In this document: piece after piece, positions 44,428-53,340 of the stretch | Layout: the number at the start of each line of letters is the position of its first letter | How positions within the stretch are numbered: position 1 is the stretch's first letter | Source: Denitratimonas tolerans | Lineage (GTDB): Bacteria > Pseudomonadota > Gammaproteobacteria > Xanthomonadales > Xanthomonadaceae | Direction: 5' to 3' | Length of the DNA stretch: 64,000 nucleotides | NCBI RefSeq assembly: GCF_037203605.1 | Contig: NZ_JBBDHC010000014.1 | Location: forward strand, 26,450-90,449 | Program-made: the position numbers and the translations under genes | The notes under the pieces: generated by a model | The model's input: the letters and a program-made list of their open reading frames with translations, nothing else | Database searches by the model: none | Told to the model about the DNA's origin: nothing

Positions 44428-45687
44428 TCAGAAAAAGCGCGTGTGGCGATACGGTTCCAGTGGAATCAGCGGCGCTTCCCCGGCCATCATCTGCGCCACC
44501 AGCTTGCCGGTGGTCGGTGCCTGGGTCAGGCCGAAATGGCCGTGGCCGGTGGCGAGGTAGACGCTGTGGCCTGCGAGCCTGTCGATGATCGGCAGCGAAT
44601 CGGGCGTGCAGGGCCGATAGCCCGACCACTCGCTCACCGGCGTGCCGGACAGGCTCGGGAACAGGCGGCGCGCGTCGGCATCGCGCCGACGGATGTAGCG
44701 GTAGTTCGGTTCGCGCCCGATGGCGGTGAGTTCCTTGATGCTGGTCATGCGGATGCCCGGCACCATCGGCGTGAGCACCATGTAGCGTTCGGCCCAGAGC
44801 GTGGGGCGGTGCACCACGTCGGCCTGGTTGGGATACATGAGGTGGTAGCCGCGCGCCGGTATCACCGGGATCTTGACGTTGAAGTCGCGCAGCAGGCGGT
44901 TGGTCCACACGCCCGCCGCCAGCACCACGGTCTTGGCCATCACCGTGCCGTGGTCGGTGACCACGCGGTACTGACCGTTCTCGGGAAGGATCTGCGCCAC
45001 CGAGGCGCGCATTGCCTGCGCGCCGCGCGCCACCAGCGCATCGCCCAGGCGGTGGCAGAACTGGCCGGGGTCGCGCATCGCCAGCGCCTTGTCCTGGAAC
45101 ACCGCGCGCTGGAAGTCCTTGCCGATGGCCGGCTCCAGATCGCGCAATCCCTTGGCATCGAGCACCTGGAAGCTGACGTTGCGCTCGCTCATCATCTTGC
45201 GTTCCCAGGCACCCTTCTCGAAGCTCGACTCCTTGCTGTAGACGTGCAGCCAGCCGGTTTCGGCGATCAGCTCGCGCGCGTCGATGGCTTCGGCCAGCTC
45301 GAACCAGGTGGCGCGCGAGGCGTCGTTGATCGCGTGCATGGCGTCGATGAAGGGCGTCACGCGCGAGGCGCCGCCGTAGTAGACGAAGCGCATCACCCAG
45401 CTCAGCCAGCGCGGCCACGCGCCCGGATCGAGCTTGAGCGGCGCATCGCGGTCGAGCAGCATCTTCATGCCGGTCATCATCACGCCCGGCGTGGACTGCG
45501 GCAGCACGTCGCCGATCGAGATCGAGCCGGCGTTGCCGAACGAGGTTTCGTTGCCGAATCCGTGCGGGTCGATCATCAGCACGTCGCGCCCCTGCTCGCG
45601 CAGGTGGAAGGCGCAGGAAAGCCCGATGATGCCGCTGCCGACGATGGCGACATCGGCGCTGCGGGGAGTGGAGTAGGCGTCAGTCAC
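44428..45687 (-). CDS. dadA: FAD-dependent D-amino acid dehydrogenase (DadA-like)
   Basis: A 419-residue flavoenzyme of the DadA/glycine-oxidase family that oxidises D-amino acids such as D-alanine to keto acids. Dinucleotide motif 'DVAIVGSGIIGLSCAFHL' (about 12-29); 'FGNETSFGNAGSISIGDVLP' and 'VWTNRLLRDF' are family signatures; the C-terminal 'YLATGHGHFGLTQAPTTGK' contacts FAD. The start is GTG at 45687, overlapping the upstream hydrolase stop by 8 nt. The 118-residue upstream frame is out of family. Last gene of the left arm of the peptidoglycan-peptide cluster, where it would use D-Ala released from stem peptides. Confidence 0.88.
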   Translation of the reverse strand: MTDAYSTPRSADVAIVGSGIIGLSCAFHLREQGRDVLMIDPHGFGNETSFGNAGSISIGDVLPQSTPGVMMTGMKMLLDRDAPLKLDPGAWPRWLSWVMRFVYYGGASRVTPFIDAMHAINDASRATWFELAEAIDARELIAETGWLHVYSKESSFEKGAWERKMMSERNVSFQVLDAKGLRDLEPAIGKDFQRAVFQDKALAMRDPGQFCHRLGDALVARGAQAMRASVAQILPENGQYRVVTDHGTVMAKTVVLAAGVWTNRLLRDFNVKIPVIPARGYHLMYPNQADVVHRPTLWAERYMVLTPMVPGIRMTSIKELTAIGREPNYRYIRRRDADARRLFPSLSGTPVSEWSGYRPCTPDSLPIIDRLAGHSVYLATGHGHFGLTQAPTTGKLVAQMMAGEAPLIPLEPYRHTRFF

Positions 45688-47242
45688 AGCTGCGTATCCG
45701 TTGCGGAGACAGGTCGTGGAAGTCGAAGCTGAAATCGGTTTCCGGGTCGATCGCAGCCATGCGCATTGTCGTTGATCCGCCGACGCCCGGGGAGATGTCC
45801 AGCCAGGCGTCCGCGCCCTCGGCCCCGGCGTCTTCCCAGGCCACCAGGAGGCGCGAACCGGCGCGCTGCACGGTGCCGAACAGGCGCGGTGACTTGCGCG
45901 AACGCCAACGCACCACGCCCTCTTCCGGGCACAACCGGATGTCGCCCAGCCAGGCATCGGCATAGACGCCGAGCGTCTCGCCCAGGTCCGCAGGTACCAC
46001 GGGCGCGCGCGCGGCGGCCTGCGCGCGCGCCTGCGCGGCACCGGAGGCGGCGCGGCGTGCGTCGAGATCCTGCGCGAAGTCCGCGATGCGCGGCGCGCTG
46101 TCCGGCTGCGTCATCAGGCGCGACAGCGCGGCTTCCAGCGCCTGTCGCGCCTGCCCTGCCTCGCCGTTGATCAGGAACACGTAGCCGCGGCGCGAATCCG
46201 GAAACATCGCCATGGCCGAGTACATGCCGTCGAGCGTGCCGGTGTGGCCGACGCGGAACCGCCCGTTCACGTCGGAAAGGCGGAAGGCATAGCCGTAGGC
46301 GGAGAAGTGCGTGTTCTCCCACTGCCGCTGGAGCGCGCCGATCGGCATGGGCATGTGGGCGGTCCACATCGCACGGCGCTGTTCGGGCGAAAGCCAGTCC
46401 GGCGTCAGCGCGGGGTCGATCCAGTTGCGCATCCACGCCAGCATGTCATCGAGGCTGCAGCGCACCCCGCCCGCCGCCGCCGAGGAAATCGCGGGAATGA
46501 CCGCTTCGTCCACGCCACCGGGCACGTTGGCCCCGCCCTGGCGGCGATGCGGCTGGGCGATGTTGCCGACCGTGTCGCGCGCGAAGGCACCGACCTGGCA
46601 GCGAGCCAGCCCGAGCGGTTCGAACACCTCGCGCCGCAGCAGGGTTTCATAGTCGGCCTCGCCCGCCGCCGCCGCGACTTCGCCGGCGACGATGTAGAGC
46701 AGGTTGTCGTAGGCGTAGGTCGAGCGGAAGCTGGTGGCAGGCTTGAGGTGGGCGACGCCCGCGATCACGTCGGCGCGGGAAAACTCGTTGGGCTCGGGCC
46801 ACAGCATCAGGTCCCCGGCACCCAGGCCCAGGCCGCTGTTGTGGATCAGGAGGTCGCGCACCTGGATGTTGCGCGTCACCCAGGGATCGTTCATGCGGAA
46901 CCGCGGCAGGTGGCGCGTCACCGGATCGTCCCAGCGCAGCCTGCCGGCGTCGACCAGTCGCGCCAGCAGGGCGGCGGTCATGGCCTTGGAATTGGAGGCG
47001 ATCTTGAAGATCGTCTGCGAATCGATGTCCTCGCCGCTGCCGGCAAGCCGGGTGCCTGCGCTGCGCCGGTACACCACCTGTCCGTCTTCCACGATGCCCA
47101 GCGCCATGCCCGGCAGGGCGTAGTGCGCCATGGTTTCGTCGAACAGGCGGTCGTATTCCGCCTGCGGCGCGGCTTGCGCGCCGGCGAGCGCCAGCGCCGC
47201 CGCGCCTGCCAGCACACCCGCGATTCTGCGGCTGGATTTCAT
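45680..47242 (-). CDS. Serine hydrolase of the beta-lactamase/D-aminopeptidase fold
   Basis: A 520-residue periplasmic enzyme. Signal peptide (1-25). Active-site motifs: SxxK with Ser83 and Lys86 ('IASNSKAM'), Tyr-x-Asn in 'YAYDNLLY', and His-Thr-Gly in 'VGHTGTLDG'. Residues after about 390 form an extra beta domain ('SPRLFGTVQRAGSRLLVAW'), like D-aminopeptidase/EstB-type proteins rather than classical DD-peptidases. Likely cleaves D-amino-acid-containing peptides. Start ATG 47242 overlaps the lysA-like stop (ATGA); the stop overlaps dadA. Confidence 0.85.
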   Translation of the reverse strand: MKSSRRIAGVLAGAAALALAGAQAAPQAEYDRLFDETMAHYALPGMALGIVEDGQVVYRRSAGTRLAGSGEDIDSQTIFKIASNSKAMTAALLARLVDAGRLRWDDPVTRHLPRFRMNDPWVTRNIQVRDLLIHNSGLGLGAGDLMLWPEPNEFSRADVIAGVAHLKPATSFRSTYAYDNLLYIVAGEVAAAAGEADYETLLRREVFEPLGLARCQVGAFARDTVGNIAQPHRRQGGANVPGGVDEAVIPAISSAAAGGVRCSLDDMLAWMRNWIDPALTPDWLSPEQRRAMWTAHMPMPIGALQRQWENTHFSAYGYAFRLSDVNGRFRVGHTGTLDGMYSAMAMFPDSRRGYVFLINGEAGQARQALEAALSRLMTQPDSAPRIADFAQDLDARRAASGAAQARAQAAARAPVVPADLGETLGVYADAWLGDIRLCPEEGVVRWRSRKSPRLFGTVQRAGSRLLVAWEDAGAEGADAWLDISPGVGGSTTMRMAAIDPETDFSFDFHDLSPQRIRSCD

Positions 47243-48507
47243 GTCGTCCTCCGCTCCTGCAGCAAGGATTCCCCCGCCGTCATTTCTTCCCAGCTCTGAC
47301 GCCGGCGGATGAGGTAATAGCCGCCGCGTTCGAGCAATACTTCCGCCGGCAGCTGGCGCGAATTGTACGTCGAGGCCATCGACATGCCGTAGGCTCCGGC
47401 ACCACAGATCGCCACCAGTTCGTCCGCTTCCACTTCGGGCAGCACCCTGCCCTGCGCGAAGGTGTCGCCGGTTTCACACACCGGGCCGACCACGTCGTAT
47501 TCGCGCAGCGGGCGATTCGCCGGCACCAGCGGCACGATATCGTGCCAGGCCTCGTAAAGGCTTGGCCGGATCAGGTCGTTCATCGCGGCATCCAGCACGA
47601 GGAAGCGCCGCGTGTCGCCGCGCTTCACCCGCACCACGCGCGCGAGCAGGATGCCGGCCTCGGCCATCAGCCAGCGGCCTGGTTCGAACACCAGCTCGCC
47701 ATCGAAACCTTCGAACGCACCGAACACCGCGGCAAGGTAGTCCTCCAGCGCGGGCGGATGATCGTGCCCGGCGCGGTAGCACACGCCGAGGCCGCCACCC
47801 ACGTCGATGCTGCGCAGAACGGTTCCCGCGCCCTGCAGTTCGCGCCCGAACGCCGCCATCCGCGCCACCGCTTCGCGGATCGGATCGAGCGTGAGCAGCT
47901 GCGAGCCGATGTGGGCGTGCAGGCCGTCGATGCGCAGCGCCGTCCAGCGCGCCGCGTCGCGGAAGATCGCGCGCGCCTGGTCGAGCGCAATGCCGAACTT
48001 GTTTTCGGCCTTGCCGGTGGAAATCTTGGCGTGGGTGCGGGCGTCCACGTCGGGATTGACGCGCAGCGCAACCGCGGCGCTGACGCCGCGCGCGGCGGCA
48101 AGCGCGTCGAGCAGGTCCAGCTCTTCGATCGATTCGGCGTTGAAGCGCCCCACGCCGTGCTCCAGCGCCGCCTGGATTTCCGTGCGCGTCTTGCCGACGC
48201 CGGAAAAGACGATGTCTTCGGGACGGAATCCCGCCGCCAGCGCGCGGCGCATCTCGCCTTCGGAGACGATGTCGGCCCCCAGCCCGGCGGCGGCGATGCG
48301 CGCGAGGATGGCGCGGCTGGAATTGGCTTTCACCGCATAGCACACCCGTGCGCGCCGCCCGGCCAGTCCCGCCTTGAGCGCCGCGATGCGCGCATCGATC
48401 GCGGCCGCGTCGTAGAGATAGAGCGGCGTGCCCTCGCGCGCCGCAAGGGCCGGAACATCCACCCCGCCCAGAGTAGCGAGCGCGCCGGCCCGGGTCGAAT
48501 CGGTCAT
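47239..48507 (-). CDS. lysA: Diaminopimelate decarboxylase-like PLP enzyme
   Basis: A 422-residue fold-III PLP enzyme. The PLP Lys is in 'VCYAVKANSSRAIL'. 'HAHIGSQLL', the Gly-rich phosphate loop 'DVGGGLGV', 'FEPGRWLMAEAG' and 'GPVCETGDTFA' with the substrate-binding Cys-Glu all match LysA, which makes L-lysine from meso-diaminopimelate. Within a peptide-catabolic operon it may degrade DAP freed from peptidoglycan peptides, or simply be the biosynthetic enzyme. It is preceded by an attenuator and overlaps the hydrolase (ATGA). Confidence 0.85.
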   Translation of the reverse strand: MTDSTRAGALATLGGVDVPALAAREGTPLYLYDAAAIDARIAALKAGLAGRRARVCYAVKANSSRAILARIAAAGLGADIVSEGEMRRALAAGFRPEDIVFSGVGKTRTEIQAALEHGVGRFNAESIEELDLLDALAAARGVSAAVALRVNPDVDARTHAKISTGKAENKFGIALDQARAIFRDAARWTALRIDGLHAHIGSQLLTLDPIREAVARMAAFGRELQGAGTVLRSIDVGGGLGVCYRAGHDHPPALEDYLAAVFGAFEGFDGELVFEPGRWLMAEAGILLARVVRVKRGDTRRFLVLDAAMNDLIRPSLYEAWHDIVPLVPANRPLREYDVVGPVCETGDTFAQGRVLPEVEADELVAICGAGAYGMSMASTYNSRQLPAEVLLERGGYYLIRRRQSWEEMTAGESLLQERRTT

Positions 48508-48518
48508 CGTCGGGTTCC

Positions 48519-48547
48519 AAAAAAATGCGGCCCGGGATACGGGCCGC
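48519..48547 (-). terminator. Intrinsic terminator/attenuator between receptor and lysA-like gene
   Basis: On the minus strand an 8-bp stem GCGGCCCG-TATCC-CGGGCCGC (48527-48547) is followed by A and seven T (48519-48525). This is a textbook Rho-independent terminator 46 nt after the TonB receptor stop and 12 nt before the next gene. It should cut most transcripts after the receptor and let a fraction continue, giving high receptor and low enzyme levels. Confidence 0.9.
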
Positions 48548-48592
48548 GAATGGAGAGAAGTGCCCGCACACGCGCGGGCGGTTGCAGCGGCA

Positions 48593-51500
48593 TCAGAAGT
48601 TGTAGGTGACCACCAGCTGGGCGAATCGCGGTGCCTGCCAGACGGTGCCCTGACCGAAGTGGGGCAACTGCGTGCCAGGCTGTCCCTCGTAGCGGGAATG
48701 CACGTTGATGACGGTCTGGCGGTTGAGCAGGTTGTAGACCGACAGACGCGCCTTGAGGTCCACGTTCTCGACCGGCAGCGTCCAGGTCACGCTCGCGCCC
48801 AGGTCGTACACCCACGGCATCCGTCCGAAGGCACCGCGCTCGGACCAGACCAGCTCGCGATTGGCCCAGTCCGAGCAGTTCGACACGCACAGCCAGCCCG
48901 AGCCGCCACCGCTGTACTCGCCCGAACCACCGGCCACGCGCCGATCGTTCGGCCAGACCACGCCAAAGGCCGTGATCGGCCCGCCGGAACGCGCCGTGAG
49001 CGTGCTGCCGAAGCTCCACATCTCGTTGAGCTTGTAGCTGCCGCGCAGCTTGAACTGGTGGCGGTAGTCGTTGAACAGGACGCCGTAGCGCTCGTTGTTC
49101 GCCGGGTGGTCGAAGTGCTGAACCAGGTTGGTATCGGCGTAGCCGGTGTCGGAGTTGACCGGCCCTTCCATGTTGCCCTCGGTCTTGGACCACAGGTAGC
49201 TGAAGTTGAACGCCCAGGTGTCATCCCAGGCGCGATCGAGCTGGAACTCGACCGCCTTGTAGGTGCGGCGCGGCTTCGGATAACCCATGACTGCGCCGCT
49301 GCCCAGCGCGATGTAGCCGTCCTGCGAGGAATCGAAGGTGACCCAGTTTTCCGTGTCCGGGCACCAGAGCGTGGTGGTTTCGCCCGGGTTGATGATGGGC
49401 CAGTCGCCCGAGTACCAGGGGCAGCCTTCGACGTGGTTGATGCGCGCGTCCTCCACCGCGCGGGTCACCCGGCGGTAGGTGGCGTTGATGCCGTAGGACC
49501 AGGCCTGGTTGATCGCCTGCTGGAAGCCCAGGATGTATTCGTCCTGGTAGACCTGCTTGAGGTCGCGCGCGACCGCGGTGCTGACGTTATCGGGCGCAGG
49601 CGCATTCATGTCGGTGTTGACCGGGCCAATCTGCGCCCCGAGGTTGGGCACCAGATAGGTGGCACCGGTGGTCGGGTGGGTCATTTCGGTCCAACCGTTG
49701 AGCACGTAGTAGGTGTGCTCGTCGGTGGTGCCGCCGCCGAAGTAGTCGGTGAGCTTGTTGGTCAGCGGAATGTAGTAGCGCCCCGCGTTGCCGAACACCT
49801 TGGTGCTGCCGTCGCCCTTCACGTCCCAGCTGAAGCCGACGCGCGGGGAAATCATGTCGGAGAAGTCGGCCTTGGCGAAGGTCGCGCCCGAGGCCAGGGT
49901 ATTGTGGAACTTGTCTGCGCGCACGCCGATGTTCAGCAGCAGGTTGGGCGTGACGCTCCAGTTGTCTTCCAGATAGATCGCCTCGGCCTTGGTGGAGACC
50001 GGCGCGCCGGTGATGTAGCGGCGCGCATCGACGATCGCGGTGACGCCATCGGGCACCAGCGCATCGTTGGGCAGCACGCCGCCGGGCGTGGCGGCCTGCG
50101 CCTGGTAGCTCGCGCCGTCCCCCGGATAGATCCTGGAACTGGTGGAATCCATTACTTCCCGATCGAAGCCGAAGCGCAGCTGGTGGCTGCCGAGTTGCCA
50201 CTCGAAGTCCAGTCGCGCCGCTTCGCGTTCGTCGTAGCGGCTGTTGACGCTGCCGTTGGTCGGATGGCAGCCGATGGCCTGGTCGGGACGACCGAAGGCG
50301 CTGACGTACGAACCCGAAAGCGTGACGATGCTGCAGTCGCCGTCGAGCGGGCTGTAGTTCAGCGAGCTGCGCTTGTTGATGCCGTACATGGCCTTGGCCG
50401 AGAAGTTCTCGGTGAAGTGGCCGGTGTAGGTGGCCGACCAGTTGTCGCCGCCGGAGCCTGCGGTGCTGGTACCCGCCGGTTCACCCAGCGTGTCGCTGTC
50501 CCAGTCATAGGCCTCGTAGGTGGTGGTGGTCGAGTCGGCCTTGTCGGAGAACGCCAACAGCTCCAGCGAGTGGTTGTCGTTGATGCGCCAGTCGATCTTG
50601 CCGCCCCAGAAGCCGTTGTCGCTGTTGGTCTTCCAGGCTTCGGTGGTGTCGATGTCGGTGGAGTTGGCGTCGCGCCACTCGTACATGGCGAAGAAGAACA
50701 GTTTGTCCTTCACCAGCGCGCCGGAGGCCCAGACGTTGGTCTTGTAGAACGGACTGGTGTCGCGGCTGGTGCGGTCGCGTTCGTCGATGGTGCCGTCCTC
50801 GTGGTAGTGGTCCTCGCGCGAGGACGCCCAGCTCGCCGGCTCCAGCGTGAACTCCACGCCGGACTGGAACTCGTTGCCGCCCGAGCGCGTCACCGCGTTG
50901 ATCACGCCGCCGGTGCTGCGGCCGAACTCCGCGGAGTAGCCGCCGGTCTTGACCTGCACTTCCTGGAAGAACGCGAACGGCACCGTGGAGAAACCCCGAC
51001 GCAGGTAGGGATCGGTGACGTTGAGGCCGTTGATGTAGGTGGCGTTCTCGGCCACCGAGGCACCGCCGAAGGTCAGGCCGCCGAAGGTCGCACCGGAAGA
51101 AACCACGCCCGGTGCCAGCAGCGCCACCGCTCCGAGGTTCTGATCGACGGGAAGGCGCGCCAGCTCCTCACGGGTGATGTTGGTGGCCGATTCGGTCGAG
51201 AAGACGTCGACGCGGTTGACCACGCGGTTGCCGACGACTTCGATGGTGGCCAGGTTGATGACATCGCCATCGCCACCCAGGTTGACGGTGGTCGTGCCAC
51301 CCAGCGAAACGTTCACGGCAATCTCGTCGCCGATCCCCTGCCCATCGCGTGTCACCTTCAGGCTGTAGTCGCCGACCGGCAGCTGGCTGAGGCGGTAGTT
51401 GCCGTCGGCCGAAACGGTCACGGTACGCGTGGCGCCGGTCGCCACGTTCACGAGGGTCACCTGATCACCGGCGCTGGCGCGTCCGGCAACCGCACCCACC

Positions 51501-51598
51501 GCGCTCTGCGCAAAAACGGGCGAGACGGCTAGCGTGGACAGGCAGGCACCGAGCGCCAGGCTCAGCAGGGATTTGCGCAAACGAAGCGTGCGGTTCAT
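48593..51598 (-). CDS. TonB-dependent receptor, Oar-like, with regulatory N-domain
   Basis: A 1001-residue outer-membrane receptor. Signal peptide (1-31, 'LAVSPVFAQ'), a carboxypeptidase-regulatory-like domain ('VTLVNVATGATRTVTVSAD', about 45-110), the plug ('ATNITREELARLPVDQNL', 'GYSAEFGRSTGGVINAVTR') and a 22-strand barrel ending in Phe ('QLVVTYNF'). Such receptors in Xanthomonadaceae import peptides and other ligands using TonB energy. It overlaps the transglutaminase lipoprotein stop (ATGA, 51595-51598). With the flanking enzymes it probably imports peptidoglycan-type peptides; this is inference. Confidence 0.9.
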   Translation of the reverse strand: MNRTLRLRKSLLSLALGACLSTLAVSPVFAQSAVGAVAGRASAGDQVTLVNVATGATRTVTVSADGNYRLSQLPVGDYSLKVTRDGQGIGDEIAVNVSLGGTTTVNLGGDGDVINLATIEVVGNRVVNRVDVFSTESATNITREELARLPVDQNLGAVALLAPGVVSSGATFGGLTFGGASVAENATYINGLNVTDPYLRRGFSTVPFAFFQEVQVKTGGYSAEFGRSTGGVINAVTRSGGNEFQSGVEFTLEPASWASSREDHYHEDGTIDERDRTSRDTSPFYKTNVWASGALVKDKLFFFAMYEWRDANSTDIDTTEAWKTNSDNGFWGGKIDWRINDNHSLELLAFSDKADSTTTTYEAYDWDSDTLGEPAGTSTAGSGGDNWSATYTGHFTENFSAKAMYGINKRSSLNYSPLDGDCSIVTLSGSYVSAFGRPDQAIGCHPTNGSVNSRYDEREAARLDFEWQLGSHQLRFGFDREVMDSTSSRIYPGDGASYQAQAATPGGVLPNDALVPDGVTAIVDARRYITGAPVSTKAEAIYLEDNWSVTPNLLLNIGVRADKFHNTLASGATFAKADFSDMISPRVGFSWDVKGDGSTKVFGNAGRYYIPLTNKLTDYFGGGTTDEHTYYVLNGWTEMTHPTTGATYLVPNLGAQIGPVNTDMNAPAPDNVSTAVARDLKQVYQDEYILGFQQAINQAWSYGINATYRRVTRAVEDARINHVEGCPWYSGDWPIINPGETTTLWCPDTENWVTFDSSQDGYIALGSGAVMGYPKPRRTYKAVEFQLDRAWDDTWAFNFSYLWSKTEGNMEGPVNSDTGYADTNLVQHFDHPANNERYGVLFNDYRHQFKLRGSYKLNEMWSFGSTLTARSGGPITAFGVVWPNDRRVAGGSGEYSGGGSGWLCVSNCSDWANRELVWSERGAFGRMPWVYDLGASVTWTLPVENVDLKARLSVYNLLNRQTVINVHSRYEGQPGTQLPHFGQGTVWQAPRFAQLVVTYNF

Positions 51599-53136
51599 GG
51601 ACTCTCTCCGGAGTTGGGGGTGTCATCTGTGGGTGAAAGGATCTCGGCGGTGAAGCCGTAGTCCCATTGGTCGAAATACAGGTTGCCGCCGCGCCACTCG
51701 GCCTCGCCGCGCTGCGAATCGACGGTTTCCGAGCGGAAGTGCTGCTTGGGCGGATCGAACGGGGTGGAAATCGCGTCGTTGAAGGCGATGCGGTAGGCAT
51801 CCAGCCCGCCCAGGTAGAACCAGCGCAGCGAGGGGTCGTCGCTGTCGAGCTGGCCGGTGGTCACGTCCATCGGCACCCAGCCGTAAGGTGCCAGATACAC
51901 CTGGCCCCAGTCGTGCAGGTTGGCGTAGCCCACGGCGTTGTCCGAGTACGTCCAGCCCGACTGCCAGCGCGCCGGGATGCCGTTGAGGCGCAGCAGCGCG
52001 ATCAGCAGCAGGGTCTGCTGGCCGCAGTCGGCGTGGCCGGCGTGGAGCGCGTAGTCGCTGATGTTGCGGATCGTCGAATATTCGCGCGCGCCGGCCCAGG
52101 GAATCTGGTCGACGGCGGCAAAGAGCTTCTGCGCGATGTGGTAGGGCCGGGCTTCGTCACCCACCACGCGTGCGGAGAACAGCCGCAGCGCCTCGGTGAA
52201 GATCACGTGCGGCGGCTCCTCGGCGAGGAACGGTGCCAGCGCGGGATCGTCCGGCGTGGCCTGGACCTGATCGGGGTCGATCGCCACGCGCTGCGCCGAG
52301 ACGGTGACCTCGTACTGGATCGAGAACCGCGTCGGCTCGCCGGCCACAGCGGGCTTTTCCAGGTACACCGTGCGCTGCAGGGCCTCTTCGGGGGCGATGC
52401 GGTGGGCCGCAGGCTCGCTGCCGAGGAACACCAGATTCTCCTGCTGGCCGGCGATCACGCGCGGATAGGGAATCCAGGCGCGCACGGTTTCGCCGGCCGG
52501 CACCGCATCGGGGTTCACCGTGAGGCTCTGGCTGATGCGGATGCGGCGCGCGGCCACGAAACGCTCGCCGCTCGCCTGCGACTGCGACAGCACTTCGACA
52601 TGGTGCGGGTGCAGATTCTCGTAGGGGCCATCGGCGAACGGCGCGTCGGGATCGGGCCGCAGCGCGCGCGCGTCGGCGCTGAGGCGGAAGAGGTTGTAGG
52701 GCGCGCGGTTGAAATAGCGCACTTCGCCGTCGATGCGCATGGATTCGATCAGGCCCTGCGCATCGAAGGCGTCGAACTGCGCATCGGTCAGGTCAGGCGC
52801 GACGCGGCGCGCGCGGGCAAGGGCTTCGGTGCGATCGATGCCGAAGTCCATGCGGATACGGCGCATGCGCTCGCGCTCGAAGGCGAGCGCGCGGCGCGCC
52901 TCCTCGGGCAGCGTCGCATCGGCCAGAGCTTCGGTGATCGCGGCATCGGCCTGGGAGAATGCGCCGGCATCGACGCTGGCGGCGATTGACTCCACGCTCA
53001 CCGTGGCAGGGGCATCCACGTGCGTGCCGACGCGCTCATCCGCGCAGCCGGCCAGCACCGCAAGCGACAGGCAGCAGGCGCGAAGCGCGTGCCTGCGCCG
53101 AAGCGCTTGAGCGAGCGAGCGTGATGACGCTTGCAT
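51595..53136 (-). CDS. Transglutaminase-domain lipoprotein
   Basis: A 513-residue predicted lipoprotein (lipobox 'VLAGC', Cys31). The N-terminal half has an uncharacterised region and an Ig-like strand-rich domain; the C-terminal half is a transglutaminase-like core with Cys371 ('GHADCGQQTLLLIAL'), His in 'NLHDWGQVYLAPYGW' and Asp in 'PMDVTTG'. Bacterial members are often peptidases or amidases rather than crosslinkers. First gene of the left arm; with the receptor it may trim or present the peptide ligand at the cell surface. The start at 53136 keeps the lipobox near the N-terminus. Confidence 0.85.
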   Translation of the reverse strand: MQASSRSLAQALRRRHALRACCLSLAVLAGCADERVGTHVDAPATVSVESIAASVDAGAFSQADAAITEALADATLPEEARRALAFERERMRRIRMDFGIDRTEALARARRVAPDLTDAQFDAFDAQGLIESMRIDGEVRYFNRAPYNLFRLSADARALRPDPDAPFADGPYENLHPHHVEVLSQSQASGERFVAARRIRISQSLTVNPDAVPAGETVRAWIPYPRVIAGQQENLVFLGSEPAAHRIAPEEALQRTVYLEKPAVAGEPTRFSIQYEVTVSAQRVAIDPDQVQATPDDPALAPFLAEEPPHVIFTEALRLFSARVVGDEARPYHIAQKLFAAVDQIPWAGAREYSTIRNISDYALHAGHADCGQQTLLLIALLRLNGIPARWQSGWTYSDNAVGYANLHDWGQVYLAPYGWVPMDVTTGQLDSDDPSLRWFYLGGLDAYRIAFNDAISTPFDPPKQHFRSETVDSQRGEAEWRGGNLYFDQWDYGFTAEILSPTDDTPNSGESP

Positions 53137-53207
53137 ATGTCTTCCTTCCCTCCCTGCGCGGTGTCATCCCTGCCCCGGACGCCCACGTTTTCGTTCGATT
53201 CAGGGGA

Positions 53208-53236
53208 TATTTAACATGCGCTGGCGGCACCGTCAA
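53208..53236 (-). promoter_or_regulatory. Leftward promoter of the peptide-uptake operon
   Basis: On the minus strand TTGACG (53231-53236) is followed after 17 bp by TAAATA (53208-53213). It drives the transglutaminase-receptor-lysA-hydrolase-dadA unit. A palindrome AATAA-A-TTATT (53235-53245) touches the -35 box and lies between the two divergent promoters, a possible operator for the MurR/RpiR regulator encoded in the right arm. Confidence 0.65.
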
Positions 53237-53250
53237 TAAATTATTCTTTG

Positions 53251-53278
53251 TTGCGATTTTTTCCGAAACATCTATTCT
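53251..53278 (+). promoter_or_regulatory. Rightward promoter of the NlpC-epimerase operon
   Basis: On the plus strand TTGCGA (53251-53256) is followed after 16 bp by TATTCT (53273-53278). The start would lie about 50 nt before the NlpC/P60 ATG. Back to back with the leftward promoter, only 15 nt apart at the -35 boxes, so one regulator could control both. Confidence 0.6.
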
Positions 53279-53340
53279 TCGAGGACGCCAGCGGCGCGCA
53301 TCCACCGCGCGCGACCGGCACCACGACGAGGGAACACCCC

